Source: a virus. From it: DNA of 20,066 nt. Positions 6,240 to 14,080 of this stretch are shown one piece after another. Every line of letters starts with the position of its first letter. Positions within the stretch are counted from its first letter, which is position 1. Under the pieces are notes generated by a model that ran no database searches, was not told where the DNA came from, and was given only the letters and a program-made list of their open reading frames with translations. A program made the position numbers and the translations under genes. The stretch lies in IMG/VR virus record IMGVR_UViG_3300035698_006584, positions 1 to 20,066 of that record; one strand, written 5' to 3'.

Positions 6240-7326
6240 AAAATTCTTTACTCTCCATAACAACCTTTCTAAATGCTGACAAGTTATCCCATTGTTTATA
6301 AAACTTTTCTGTCTTATCAGGTGAACCTTTTCCAAGAACATAATATCTATAATTAGTCATTAACTTTCTATTCATCTTTATGCCCTCATTTGCATAACCA
6401 ATACCTAACAATCTATACTGCAATCTAAGTATCGCCTTATGCAGTGTCATTATTGGGAAACTCTCGCTTGGATATATCACTTCCCATTTATCATAAACTA
6501 TGTCTTCAATCTTCCACTTAGAGTTACCACTCATTATTGTATTTACCATGGTAACAAAGCCCCAGAATCCTGCTGTTGCTCTAGACAGTTTTTCATTCAC
6601 TTCTGAGTAACCATCTGGTAGTGACCTTAGAACACTATTTCTAGTCATCATGTCCTCCGATGTTTTATCTAACTTTTTAGTGTACTCATATATCTGTTCT
6701 TTCATTTTGTCCATGACCACTGGGTGAAGATCAGGATACATTGACAAACCAAGCTTAGCGAAACCTGCTTTCCTTGCCTCCTCATAAATCTCCTTGTCTG
6801 GTGTGATAGTATATCCTTTTATATGACCAAGATTCTTTAGCAATTTACCAGCAGAAATTATTGCTTCAAGTGGTTCAGCTTTTGGTCTAAAATTGAATAC
6901 TATGTAGTCATATTTTATCAGTGTGAAGAAACGCACTATTATTCTTTCAACATACAACAGGTAGGCTTCTAATACATAACCAAGAATCTTTGCGTTTCCT
7001 ACTGCGTCATACATCGTGTAGGGATAGCAATTATCATACTGTAAAGGTATAATTCCTCCCGATGAGCAAACCATGAAGTCAACACTACTTAATTCAGTCA
7101 AAAAATTCTTCCATTTTCTACCCTTTGAATAAGGACGTGTCATAGTACATAAGGACATAAAAGCTATCCTATGCTTTGGTACAAATTGTTTTAGAATTTC
7201 TTCCTGTGCTTGAGCAACAACAGGATGGTTTATAATAGGCTCTACTGTACCACTGATTTCTTCCTTTGGAACCCAATCTTCTTTAGGTACTAATTTAGTA
7301 GAACCCCAGTTGTTAGTCTTCTTCAT
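6232..7326 (-). CDS. DUF5591-like (archaeosine-synthase-type domain) protein
   Basis: In this 364-aa protein, residues 34-107 follow the DUF5591 pattern of archaeosine synthase. HP.V (34-37) is followed by SLCTMTRPYSK (58-68, cf. PC..KPYS), CSSGGIIP (87-94, cf. SSPLGVVP) and YPYTMYD (101-107, cf. YPA..YD). The His after KPYS.S in the archaeal family appears to be a Trp here. The C-terminal ~170 residues are unassigned. The ATG at 7326 follows GGAGG at 12 nt and overlaps queC by 14 nt; a longer TTG-started frame from 7359 is less likely. Coupled to QueC, it probably acts on preQ0 or a preQ0-bearing nucleotide. Reaction unknown. Confidence 0.6.
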   Translation of the reverse strand: MKKTNNWGSTKLVPKEDWVPKEEISGTVEPIINHPVVAQAQEEILKQFVPKHRIAFMSLCTMTRPYSKGRKWKNFLTELSSVDFMVCSSGGIIPLQYDNCYPYTMYDAVGNAKILGYVLEAYLLYVERIIVRFFTLIKYDYIVFNFRPKAEPLEAIISAGKLLKNLGHIKGYTITPDKEIYEEARKAGFAKLGLSMYPDLHPVVMDKMKEQIYEYTKKLDKTSEDMMTRNSVLRSLPDGYSEVNEKLSRATAGFWGFVTMVNTIMSGNSKWKIEDIVYDKWEVIYPSESFPIMTLHKAILRLQYRLLGIGYANEGIKMNRKLMTNYRYYVLGKGSPDKTEKFYKQWDNLSAFRKVVMESKEFYE

Positions 7327-8029
7327 AATTAGTTGGGTCCTCCACCCTTGCAAGTTCAAATGCTTCTTTACGCTCTACACAGGTGCCACATTTACCACAG
7401 TGCTTTTCACCACCCTTGTAACAACTCCACGTATTTGTGAAGTCTACTCCCACCTCATGACCAAGGGATACTATGTTTGCTTTATTGTACGACAGAAAAT
7501 CTGAACGAATCTGAACCTTATTGTAGGTACCATAAGCACCTGCCTCACTCATTGTTCTAATAAAAGTATTCCTGCAGTCAGGGTATATTGCATGGTCACC
7601 ATCGTGTGCCCCAATTAGAACATACTTCAGATTGTTACTTTCAGCCAACCCGATTGCTATACTTAGCATAATACCATTCCTGAATGGGACTACTGTGCTT
7701 TTCATTGTGCTATCCTCATAATGCCCCTCAGGGATTGCACCACCAGATTTTAGCAAACTACTCTTAAAGAATTTATTCATAAACCCTAAGTCTATTACAT
7801 GATGTGGAATCCTAAGTTTAACGCAGTTTAATTCCGCCTTTGCAATTTCTTTACTGTTATGTTTGGCCCCATAATCAAAGCTCACTGCAAGTGCAATACG
7901 TTCCTTATTCTTATGCAACATTACTGTACTGTCTAATCCTCCTGAATATATGAGCACAGAATCCTTCATTCTTGCCCTCATTTCTGACTTGACTTCCCTC
8001 TTTATTTCTAGAAAGGTATCTTCACTCAT
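7313..8029 (-). CDS. queC: 7-cyano-7-deazaguanine synthase QueC
   Basis: QueC converts 7-carboxy-7-deazaguanine to preQ0 using ATP and ammonia. The 238-aa protein has the PP-loop SGGLDST (29-35) and the C-terminal zinc site Cys203, Cys211, Cys214, Cys217 (HCGKCGTCVERKEAF), all expected for an active enzyme. The N-terminus is about 20 residues longer than usual, but GGGGAGGG 4-5 nt before the ATG supports it. The start overlaps the 49-aa gene as ATGA. No QueD, QueE, FolE or DpdA is visible here, so CDG must come from elsewhere in the phage or from the host. In phages QueC normally serves 7-deazaguanine DNA modification. Confidence 0.9.
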   Translation of the reverse strand: MSEDTFLEIKREVKSEMRARMKDSVLIYSGGLDSTVMLHKNKERIALAVSFDYGAKHNSKEIAKAELNCVKLRIPHHVIDLGFMNKFFKSSLLKSGGAIPEGHYEDSTMKSTVVPFRNGIMLSIAIGLAESNNLKYVLIGAHDGDHAIYPDCRNTFIRTMSEAGAYGTYNKVQIRSDFLSYNKANIVSLGHEVGVDFTNTWSCYKGGEKHCGKCGTCVERKEAFELARVEDPTNYEED

Positions 8030-8175
8030 TCTGCCCTCCCCATTTTATTTTTGACTTTTAACATCTTTTTAAATCTTTTTAACTTATAAAATATCCTGGT
8101 CTTCTCAATAGCATTTGCTGCTGTCTGCTCCTCTGTTAGTTCAGCTATTTTTCTAATCAGCAAATCCTTTCTCAT
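8026..8175 (-). CDS. Hypothetical 49-aa basic protein coupled to queC
   Basis: The frame MRKDLLIRK to KMGRAE starts directly after the stop of the 62-aa gene, with AAGGAGG 8 nt before the ATG. It ends in an ATGA overlap with queC. It is rich in Lys/Arg and mostly helical (ELTEEQTAANAIEKTRIFYKL). Tight coupling on both sides makes it a real gene. Function unknown. Confidence 0.65.
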   Translation of the reverse strand: MRKDLLIRKIAELTEEQTAANAIEKTRIFYKLKRFKKMLKVKNKMGRAE

Positions 8176-8364
8176 CTACCTGTCCTCCTTACCAAAGCTT
8201 GACATCCAATACTTTAGTATCTCCCCTGCTTCATTACTACCAATACCAAACTCATCTTCAATGTAGGTTCTTGCACCAAACATATTGACCACTCCTGACT
8301 TCCTTAATTCATCTAGATAAGTCAAATGCTCATCTGTTACCACATCTGGTCTTCCTTCACTCAT
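8176..8364 (-). CDS. Conserved 62-aa phage protein of unknown function
   Basis: The protein reads VTDEHLTYLDELRKSG, then VVNMFGA, then IGSNEAGEILKYWMSSF. I recognise this as a small helical family seen in many tailed phages without a known role. AAAAGGAGCAG precedes the ATG. The stop abuts the next ATG with no gap. It is soluble, with no Cys. Confidence 0.7.
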   Translation of the reverse strand: MSEGRPDVVTDEHLTYLDELRKSGVVNMFGARTYIEDEFGIGSNEAGEILKYWMSSFGKEDR

Positions 8365-8379
8365 GTTCTGCTCCTTTTG

Positions 8380-8517
8380 TTATACTAAAATTTTAAAGAT
8401 AATATATACTGCTACCCACATCACTATCCCTATTACAACTAGATGCCAGGTTGGCATGCTATCCTGTTCTTCACATTTGTCTTTAGACTCTTGCAATCGT
8501 TTTCTATATGATTCCAT
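8380..8517 (-). CDS. 45-aa single-pass membrane protein
   Basis: A charged N-terminal half (MESYRKRLQESKDKCEEQD) is followed by one hydrophobic helix (HLVVIGIVMWVAVYIIFKILV). AAGGAAA lies about 6 nt before the ATG. The next gene starts 15 nt later. It is the first gene after the hairpin/promoter boundary. Function unknown; small phage membrane proteins of this kind include inhibitors, exclusion factors and lysis accessories. Confidence 0.65.
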   Translation of the reverse strand: MESYRKRLQESKDKCEEQDSMPTWHLVVIGIVMWVAVYIIFKILV

Positions 8518-8552
8518 GATGTTTCCTTACGTTTCTAATTGATTTCCTTATA

Positions 8553-8583
8553 AATATATCATGCTACACCTGATGCTCAGCAA
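8553..8583 (-). promoter_or_regulatory. Candidate extended -10 promoter for the queC operon
   Basis: On the minus strand TGATATATT (8561-8553) is an extended -10 (TGn plus a 5/6 match to TATAAT). A weak -35, TTGCTG, sits at 8583-8578 with a 19-nt spacer. It lies just after the hairpin at 8602-8622 and about 36 nt before the 45-aa gene. AT-richness makes chance matches common. Confidence 0.35.
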
Positions 8584-8601
8584 ATGCCTGTTATAAACAC
8601 T

Positions 8602-8622
8602 GGGAAGGAATTGCACCTTCCC
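8602..8622 (-). terminator. Hairpin, probable terminator of the 106-aa gene
   Basis: GGGAAGG, a 7-nt loop (TGCAATT) and CCTTCCC form a perfect 7-bp stem starting 9 nt after the TAA/TGA region of the 106-aa gene. It is far more GC-rich than its surroundings. The following AGTGTTTATAA is only a weak U-tract, so termination may be partial. The loop resembles a tRNA T-loop, but no tRNA can be folded around it. Confidence 0.45.
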
Positions 8623-8631
8623 TTCAAATTA

Positions 8632-8952
8632 TCATGACTTTTTCAATGCGCCATCTTCATTCTTTTGGTGGCAAATTGATAAATGGTTAATTGCCTGTGA
8701 GATGACTGCTTCAAATTTATTCTTTAGTTCAGTAAATTTATCATAATCCTTCTGACTAAATTTATACTTATTCCGGAGTGGATTAAGTTGGTTGAATAAA
8801 CCATCTAATGCTTCTGCCCTTGCCTTTGTCTTTTCCTCATCATACTTCCATTCATCTGTCAGCATGCCCTGAGTCGAATAAACCGATTGGTGTACATTGG
8901 TAATACTGTTACTGTTGTAGGAAGTGAATGGTGTTACTTTAATCGTTGCCAT
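8632..8952 (-). CDS. Hypothetical 106-aa protein, probably its own transcription unit
   Basis: The protein begins MATIKVTPFT, then has Tyr/Ser/Asn-rich residues to about 30. A helical region follows (KTKARAEALDGLFNQLNPLRNKY, KDYDKFTELKNKFEAVISQAINHL). AAGGAG stands 8 nt before the ATG, among the strongest starts in the window. With 335 gene-free bases upstream and a GC-rich hairpin downstream, it looks separately controlled and possibly well expressed. I recognise no family. Confidence 0.65.
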   Translation of the reverse strand: MATIKVTPFTSYNSNSITNVHQSVYSTQGMLTDEWKYDEEKTKARAEALDGLFNQLNPLRNKYKFSQKDYDKFTELKNKFEAVISQAINHLSICHQKNEDGALKKS

Positions 8953-9287
8953 AGTTAACTCCTTGTATGGTTTTTTTGTTGTGCCTATTTCAATGAACGA
9001 TAAGGAAATCTACATTAAAATTTATGTCTATGCAAGGTTTTTTTAATTTAATTTGCTATTGATGTTGTATCTCACAGATATTTAATTAGATAGAATTTTG
9101 TTATTTTAAAAAATATTACTTTTACTCATGAAATGCCATCATTTTGCCATTCTCAATAGGTATATAGTAGGGGTCTTATTATATCTCTTATAGAAATTAA
9201 GATATACTTACATGAAATAATACTTATACATACATAATAGATATGTCGTTTTAATGGCACTTCGTGATTAGCGACTGCATGGTAGGA
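8953..9287 (-). promoter_or_regulatory. Gene-free AT-rich region between late module and queC side
   Basis: No frame with a usable start is seen on either strand. It lies past the last late gene and before the 106-aa gene, so promoters are expected. Candidates on the minus strand are TTGCAT, 17 nt, TAGATT (9035-9007) and an isolated TATAAT (9183-9178). A direct repeat ATGGCA..ATGGCA lies near 9130-9150. AT-richness limits confidence in each. Confidence 0.4.
9178..9206. promoter_or_regulatory. Inverted repeat overlapping a TATAAT box, possible operator
   Basis: TATATCT (9180-9186 on +) and AGATATA (9200-9206) form a 7-bp inverted repeat around a 13-nt centre. One arm overlaps the minus-strand TATAAT at 9183-9178. 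A repressor site is possible, but AT-rich dyads arise easily by chance. Confidence 0.25.
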
Positions 9288-9638
9288 TTATTTTTCTTTA
9301 TCAGTACTAGAAATATTTATATGGTCATTTATATTTTTTATGTCTTCCCTATGCCACACTATTATAAAAACTGAAAAAGCAAAGCTACCAAGAAGCAAGG
9401 TGAGCAGGAGCCATGTCACCCACTTTGGTAGTTTTCTCTTCGCAATTTCAGCTTCCATTGTTTCAAGGCATTTAGGATCCGGTTTCTGCCTATATTCAAG
9501 TAATGCTATTTTTAAATCATTTACTGACATTCTATTTGTAAATTCTTTGTAGTTAGCATCCATTTTAGTTACTAACTTTTCTCCCAGTTCTTCAATTTTA
9601 CTATAAACATCTTTCAATTCAGACATGGCTATTCTCAT
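9288..9638 (-). CDS. Small coiled-coil/membrane protein, possible holin-like
   Basis: The protein has 116 aa from the first ATG or 112 from the second (9626); neither has a clear SD. A helical, heptad-like N-terminus (DVYSKIEELGEKLVTKMDANYKEF) leads to basic AKRKLPK, one membrane helix (WVTWLLLTLLLGSFAFSVFIIVW) and a charged tail. It follows the fibre gene by 8 nt as the last gene of the late module, where lysis genes often lie. The layout resembles XhlA-type haemolysin/holin accessories but with a longer tail. The lysis role is inferred from position. Confidence 0.5.
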   Translation of the reverse strand: MRIAMSELKDVYSKIEELGEKLVTKMDANYKEFTNRMSVNDLKIALLEYRQKPDPKCLETMEAEIAKRKLPKWVTWLLLTLLLGSFAFSVFIIVWHREDIKNINDHINISSTDKEK

Positions 9639-9646
9639 AATTACTT

Positions 9647-10618
9647 TTAGTCATTAGTGTTGTCAATCCAACCACTAACTATTATTTTTATTGTCCTGGT
9701 TTGTTCAGAGTACACGCGTATTCTATAAGTATTAGCTGATGCAACTATTACTGCCTTTCTTCTATCTAACATAGCTGTACTACTAGTTACTCCTGCCATA
9801 GGAACACGTTGACCCATCCCTGCTACATAGGTACTTCCATGATCATAACTCATTACTTCAAGACCATATCCAGTGGTAGGATACACAGTATATATCGGTA
9901 AAAATTCAAAAAATACTGGAATACTAATTAAAGGTGGTGCTAAGTCAGGTGTACCAGTCTGTGTGCCTTTGACTTGCATAACACTTAAAGTAGTTATTGT
10001 TAATGCTATAGATGCTGTTTGCCTATCTGCTAAGTAGTCAGCTATATTAAAATACCCATTACTACTTATGATATTCATTAGCCTAGCCGTCCCAGAAATA
10101 GGTATTGCTAACTCTAACTGATAAGCAACTCTTTTCCACATAGTATAACCACTAACTGATTCAATCGAACTTCCTACAATGTTAGTGCCTGCTGCATTAT
10201 CATCCATACAAACATCAAATGCTAAAGTAGTAGGGTTGTAAAGAACAAAAACATACCACCACTGATTACTACCTATCGCTTGTGACCCAGGAACTCTACA
10301 AGGTGATGTTGAGCTATCACCAGCAACCCAAGTGGTTGCACTAAGTAGTTTATCTATATTAAAAGTTCCTTTCATTAGCCCTTTAACTGATGACTGGGAA
10401 GACAAAGTACTACCTATGATACTTATACGATACGCTCCTCCTGCACTCATCCCACCATTATATTGAATTCCTTTATTAGCTTCATAGTTAAGCAGGTTAG
10501 CCTCAACTGCTTCAATATCACTATTTAGTGCAACAGAATTTCCTTCAATTCTATTCAGGTCATCAGCTTCGATGCCATCATTAGTATCCCAATCTGTTTT
10601 AGGCGTAATCCATGCCAT
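9647..10618 (-). CDS. Tail fibre/baseplate-type structural protein
   Basis: This 323-aa protein begins MAWITPKTDWDTNDG, then DDLNRIEGN. This W..PKTDW plus DLNRIE opening is shared by many phage tail-fibre and baseplate appendage proteins and probably docks on the tail tip. The rest is Ser/Thr/Gly-rich and beta-like, and ends TIKIIVSGWID. The start overlaps the stop of the tail-tip gene by one base (TAATG), consistent with coupled translation. The C-terminal region (about 200-323) may meet the receptor; that is inference. Confidence 0.65.
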   Translation of the reverse strand: MAWITPKTDWDTNDGIEADDLNRIEGNSVALNSDIEAVEANLLNYEANKGIQYNGGMSAGGAYRISIIGSTLSSQSSVKGLMKGTFNIDKLLSATTWVAGDSSTSPCRVPGSQAIGSNQWWYVFVLYNPTTLAFDVCMDDNAAGTNIVGSSIESVSGYTMWKRVAYQLELAIPISGTARLMNIISSNGYFNIADYLADRQTASIALTITTLSVMQVKGTQTGTPDLAPPLISIPVFFEFLPIYTVYPTTGYGLEVMSYDHGSTYVAGMGQRVPMAGVTSSTAMLDRRKAVIVASANTYRIRVYSEQTRTIKIIVSGWIDNTND

Positions 10619-13600
10619 TATATTTTCCTCCCATCTGTAATTTGTCTTAAAGTTCCATCATATTCAATTTGATTTTTGAATACTTTAAAATCTTCTTGAA
10701 CTAGAGTTGAGCCTCTTTCATAAGTAGTGACTTTAATAACATCAGCTAATTCTAATGATGGATTTCCTCTCCAGTCTGTACTAATATCTTTTCGATATAT
10801 TTTATACGAAGCTAGTAATTTATCTACTATCAGTTGAGCAATATCACTACTTTGCACTAAATGATTATTTGGATAAGAATATTTTTGTAAGTAATTACCT
10901 AAAATGCTATCAGGGTCTTCTGCAAAAATTGTTTCCTTTCCTTGAACCTTCATTGCATAACCATTAACTACAACATTTCCTACTTCTGTTAAAGCACTTC
11001 CATTCTCAATAATAATTATAGCTCCCCAAGGATAAAATGTTGAGCTAACAACGCTTATACTGCCTCCTGGGTTATCTTCAATGCTAGCTACTGAACCTAC
11101 TACAAGAACAGGTTGGTCTTTATATTCTATAGTTAGTGTTTTCAACTCACCAGTGGTCAATGTAATTAGTGAACTAGTTTTATAAACTTCTGACGTGGTA
11201 CTTTCAGGCTGTAAAGGTTGCGTGGTTACTTCAACTCTATTAACTAGCTCTTCTGACTTTGCTGGTTGTTCTCTTGCGAAGTAATCATCTTTTCCAATAG
11301 TTAGCACTGATGTTACTGAACTTGTCAGGACACTAGGTCCTTCTATAATTAGCACATCATCTTTACTCATATATGCTTGACCCATACAAGCCTCGGCAAT
11401 TTGCTTGATAGTCTTAAAATAATCTTGTATTGGAAACCATGCATATCCAATTTCGTAATTCTCAAGTTCAATATCTATTGACCATACTAAGTTTGGCATT
11501 GGTATATTAGTCTTTGCATGATTTAATATATTATCTAATATGTCGTAAAGATTTTCATCAATAAATAAAGTAGATGTTTTGTATTCAGCTTTCCTAAGTA
11601 GCTCCATTCTATCTCTACATGAAACTGATGCTAAAAAATCCTGTTCACTAACCTCCCAATCTCCAGACCAAAATACACCTAATTTAACATACTCAATAGT
11701 ATTATCACTAAGTAAGAATCCAATATAAGGTTCTACTCTTCTATTTTTTCTAATTAGCTCATAGAATAATGAGTTTAAATTTGCTGGGAAAAATGGGTCA
11801 ATAACATCCGTGCCATCAACATCAATAGAAATGTTATTTAGTACAATATCTAACTCATTACTTGAGATATTACCAATAGGCATAGAGCCATCACCAATTA
11901 CTCTTTCCTCTAATAAGCTCATTGAGACTATTTCATCTCCAGCAAATGTTTGCGAAAATCCGGTATAAAATTCTGTAATTTTGACTATTTCATTTGGAGC
12001 ACTCCACTTACTGATAGTTAGTGTCATTTTAGTTATACTAGCTAGTGATAAATTGGATACATTTTTTGACCAAATTTGTAAGGCATTACTAGTTATTGTT
12101 TCTGTATGTTCCAGGACTGTCCCACCAGCACCACTATATAGGTTTATTGCAAAGTCTACTGGATACTCATTATTATAATCATCTCCTGCAACTAACAAAG
12201 ATACTACTGGTCTGGAATCGAATTCTATAATTAGTATTGGCGGTGCAGTCAAAATTCCTAATAAGTTACTTCGAGAATTACCATACCAACCAACTTGTTC
12301 AAGTAGTCCACTAGTTAGTGGGTTTGGCATCAACTTATAAACTCCATCTGCCTTAATTTTTCCATCAAGATATGCCCATTTTTTAGGTGTAGTTAGGTTT
12401 GCATCATATATTTGTGATAAATTAGCAGCTCTGTTAGGTTCGTCTCTTCCTAAGTAGTAGCAATCCGATTGAGTATAATTTATAGATTGATTATAGAAAG
12501 TTGAGGCCGTTACGTTCTCAGGAACAGCGTCATTTCCATTGCCTGAATAGTCAAGTATATTTCCTGAAGCTTCGTTACATCTATAATAAGCTAAACAGAC
12601 TGTTAAATCAGTTGGTTTATCAGTCATTAGATTATAATCTTTTGAGTATAATTTGGCAACATCGTCATCTGAGATAAGTTTATTATAAATAATTATATCA
12701 TTTGAACTTTCTCCATACCGATAACTACTTGATGCTATTGTTCTACGACTACCTAACAAAAAGCCTAATGAACTGGTAATACTTGGCGAAGTTAAAGTTC
12801 TACTTGAGTATGTTATATCAGAAGTTTTTTCAACTCCATTTACCCATACTCTTCCAGTAGAAGCACCTGATGAATATATTTGCTGAACTACTATATGATA
12901 CCAACCACCACTAGATGCTAATGATGGCAATCCACCATTACTTATCCAAGCTAAAGACCCACTAGCTCCTCGACTATTTATGAAACGAATATTAGCATTG
13001 GGATGACTAGCACCATTTTGAGGTGAAGCTATAAGACAAACCCCAAAATCACCAGAAGTATAATCACCTATTACTGTTTCTATAAACCCAAAATCATTAT
13101 TATTATGATTTATCCAAAAACTAAAAGTAGCATTTCCTGTACTTCCTATTGTATTTATTGGTGTTTGAACGTAGTCATCAACACGGTCAAATAACAAACT
13201 ACCAGTTATGCTACTTACATACCAAGCAAATGCCTTTTCAATATTTAAAGGGTCTTGCCTTACTATAGCATTTTCACTCCATAGTGCTGTACCTACGTTG
13301 TCTATAAACTGAGTAGCACCATCTGTAATTATAAATCCTGAAGTATTTGCATCATTGACTAGTGTTGAAAGAGTTTTCCAAGTATCAGTATCTACTACGT
13401 CAGAAATTTCAAGTATAGTACCTAGTGAACCTGCTATATGCTTTCCGTTTTCTTGATTTATATACCATTCCTCACTAGCAAATTTTATCCTAGAAACATT
13501 TGTATTATAAATAAAACTAGGTCTAAATCTCCATTCATATTGATAAGCATTTATAGTAATTGGCGCATCTGGCAAAGTTCCGTAAGCTACTGTTCTATCA

Positions 13601-14079
13601 ACATCAATTTGAATTCCACTAGCTAGGTCAAACAATTTTATGATTAAATTTGTCCCACTTTTCGTAAAAGTACATGTAAACCAATGACCTCTATATGCGC
13701 CTATCTGAGCTGCTGTGAATATCGTAGTTGAACTCACATTGTAATATATGATTAAACGACCATCTGAGTAGTCACGCATACGTATAGACGTACTAGCATC
13801 CCTAACATAAATAGGATAAGAATCCTCAGTAGGTCTATTTTCATAATCAATTTCAAAACTTTCACCTTCCGCTAAGTCTCTAAAAGACAAATTAGTTCTT
13901 ATAACATTAAAATTAGACCGAGTAAGGTTTGCAAAAATTCCTATTCTTTGAGTCACAGTGGCAGATGTACTAATTGAAGAATCCTCAGTGGGTGAAGTCC
14001 AAATAATATCAAGTTTCGCTTTGACCTTTCTAATTGTATCTTTTGCTGCTGTTAAAAAATTAGCACTAGTACTAATCAT
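10618..14079 (-). CDS. Tail-tip/hub protein with two LamG-like domains
   Basis: I chose the ATG at 14079 (1153 aa): it is 1 nt after the upstream stop with GGATGAGG just before it. A start at 14127 would overlap by 47 nt. Residues ~70-200 (GESFEIDY, HWFTCTFTKSGTNLIIKLFD) and ~293-476 (LLFDRVDDYVQT, TFSFWINH, GWYHIVV, GRVWVNG) look like concanavalin A/LamG beta-sandwiches. These often bind sugars. From ~710 (SMSLLEERVIGDGSMP, VSCRDRMELL) the sequence resembles phage tail-hub/receptor-binding proteins. Its place after the tape measure and distal tail genes fits a tail tip. Glycan binding is inferred. Confidence 0.7.
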   Translation of the reverse strand: MISTSANFLTAAKDTIRKVKAKLDIIWTSPTEDSSISTSATVTQRIGIFANLTRSNFNVIRTNLSFRDLAEGESFEIDYENRPTEDSYPIYVRDASTSIRMRDYSDGRLIIYYNVSSTTIFTAAQIGAYRGHWFTCTFTKSGTNLIIKLFDLASGIQIDVDRTVAYGTLPDAPITINAYQYEWRFRPSFIYNTNVSRIKFASEEWYINQENGKHIAGSLGTILEISDVVDTDTWKTLSTLVNDANTSGFIITDGATQFIDNVGTALWSENAIVRQDPLNIEKAFAWYVSSITGSLLFDRVDDYVQTPINTIGSTGNATFSFWINHNNNDFGFIETVIGDYTSGDFGVCLIASPQNGASHPNANIRFINSRGASGSLAWISNGGLPSLASSGGWYHIVVQQIYSSGASTGRVWVNGVEKTSDITYSSRTLTSPSITSSLGFLLGSRRTIASSSYRYGESSNDIIIYNKLISDDDVAKLYSKDYNLMTDKPTDLTVCLAYYRCNEASGNILDYSGNGNDAVPENVTASTFYNQSINYTQSDCYYLGRDEPNRAANLSQIYDANLTTPKKWAYLDGKIKADGVYKLMPNPLTSGLLEQVGWYGNSRSNLLGILTAPPILIIEFDSRPVVSLLVAGDDYNNEYPVDFAINLYSGAGGTVLEHTETITSNALQIWSKNVSNLSLASITKMTLTISKWSAPNEIVKITEFYTGFSQTFAGDEIVSMSLLEERVIGDGSMPIGNISSNELDIVLNNISIDVDGTDVIDPFFPANLNSLFYELIRKNRRVEPYIGFLLSDNTIEYVKLGVFWSGDWEVSEQDFLASVSCRDRMELLRKAEYKTSTLFIDENLYDILDNILNHAKTNIPMPNLVWSIDIELENYEIGYAWFPIQDYFKTIKQIAEACMGQAYMSKDDVLIIEGPSVLTSSVTSVLTIGKDDYFAREQPAKSEELVNRVEVTTQPLQPESTTSEVYKTSSLITLTTGELKTLTIEYKDQPVLVVGSVASIEDNPGGSISVVSSTFYPWGAIIIIENGSALTEVGNVVVNGYAMKVQGKETIFAEDPDSILGNYLQKYSYPNNHLVQSSDIAQLIVDKLLASYKIYRKDISTDWRGNPSLELADVIKVTTYERGSTLVQEDFKVFKNQIEYDGTLRQITDGRKI

Positions 14080-14080
14080 A

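Noticed and set aside
8602-8622. tRNA T-arm: GGAAGG, loop TGCAATT, CCTTCC on the minus strand
   Set aside because: No acceptor, D or anticodon arm can be built around it without running into the 106-aa gene, and no matching acceptor strand is present. It is better read as a hairpin terminator.
12030-12046. 16-nt match GTTATACTAGCTAGTG shared with about 19814-19829
   Set aside because: Both copies encode the peptide LASIT in unrelated proteins; a chance codon match is the simpler explanation.
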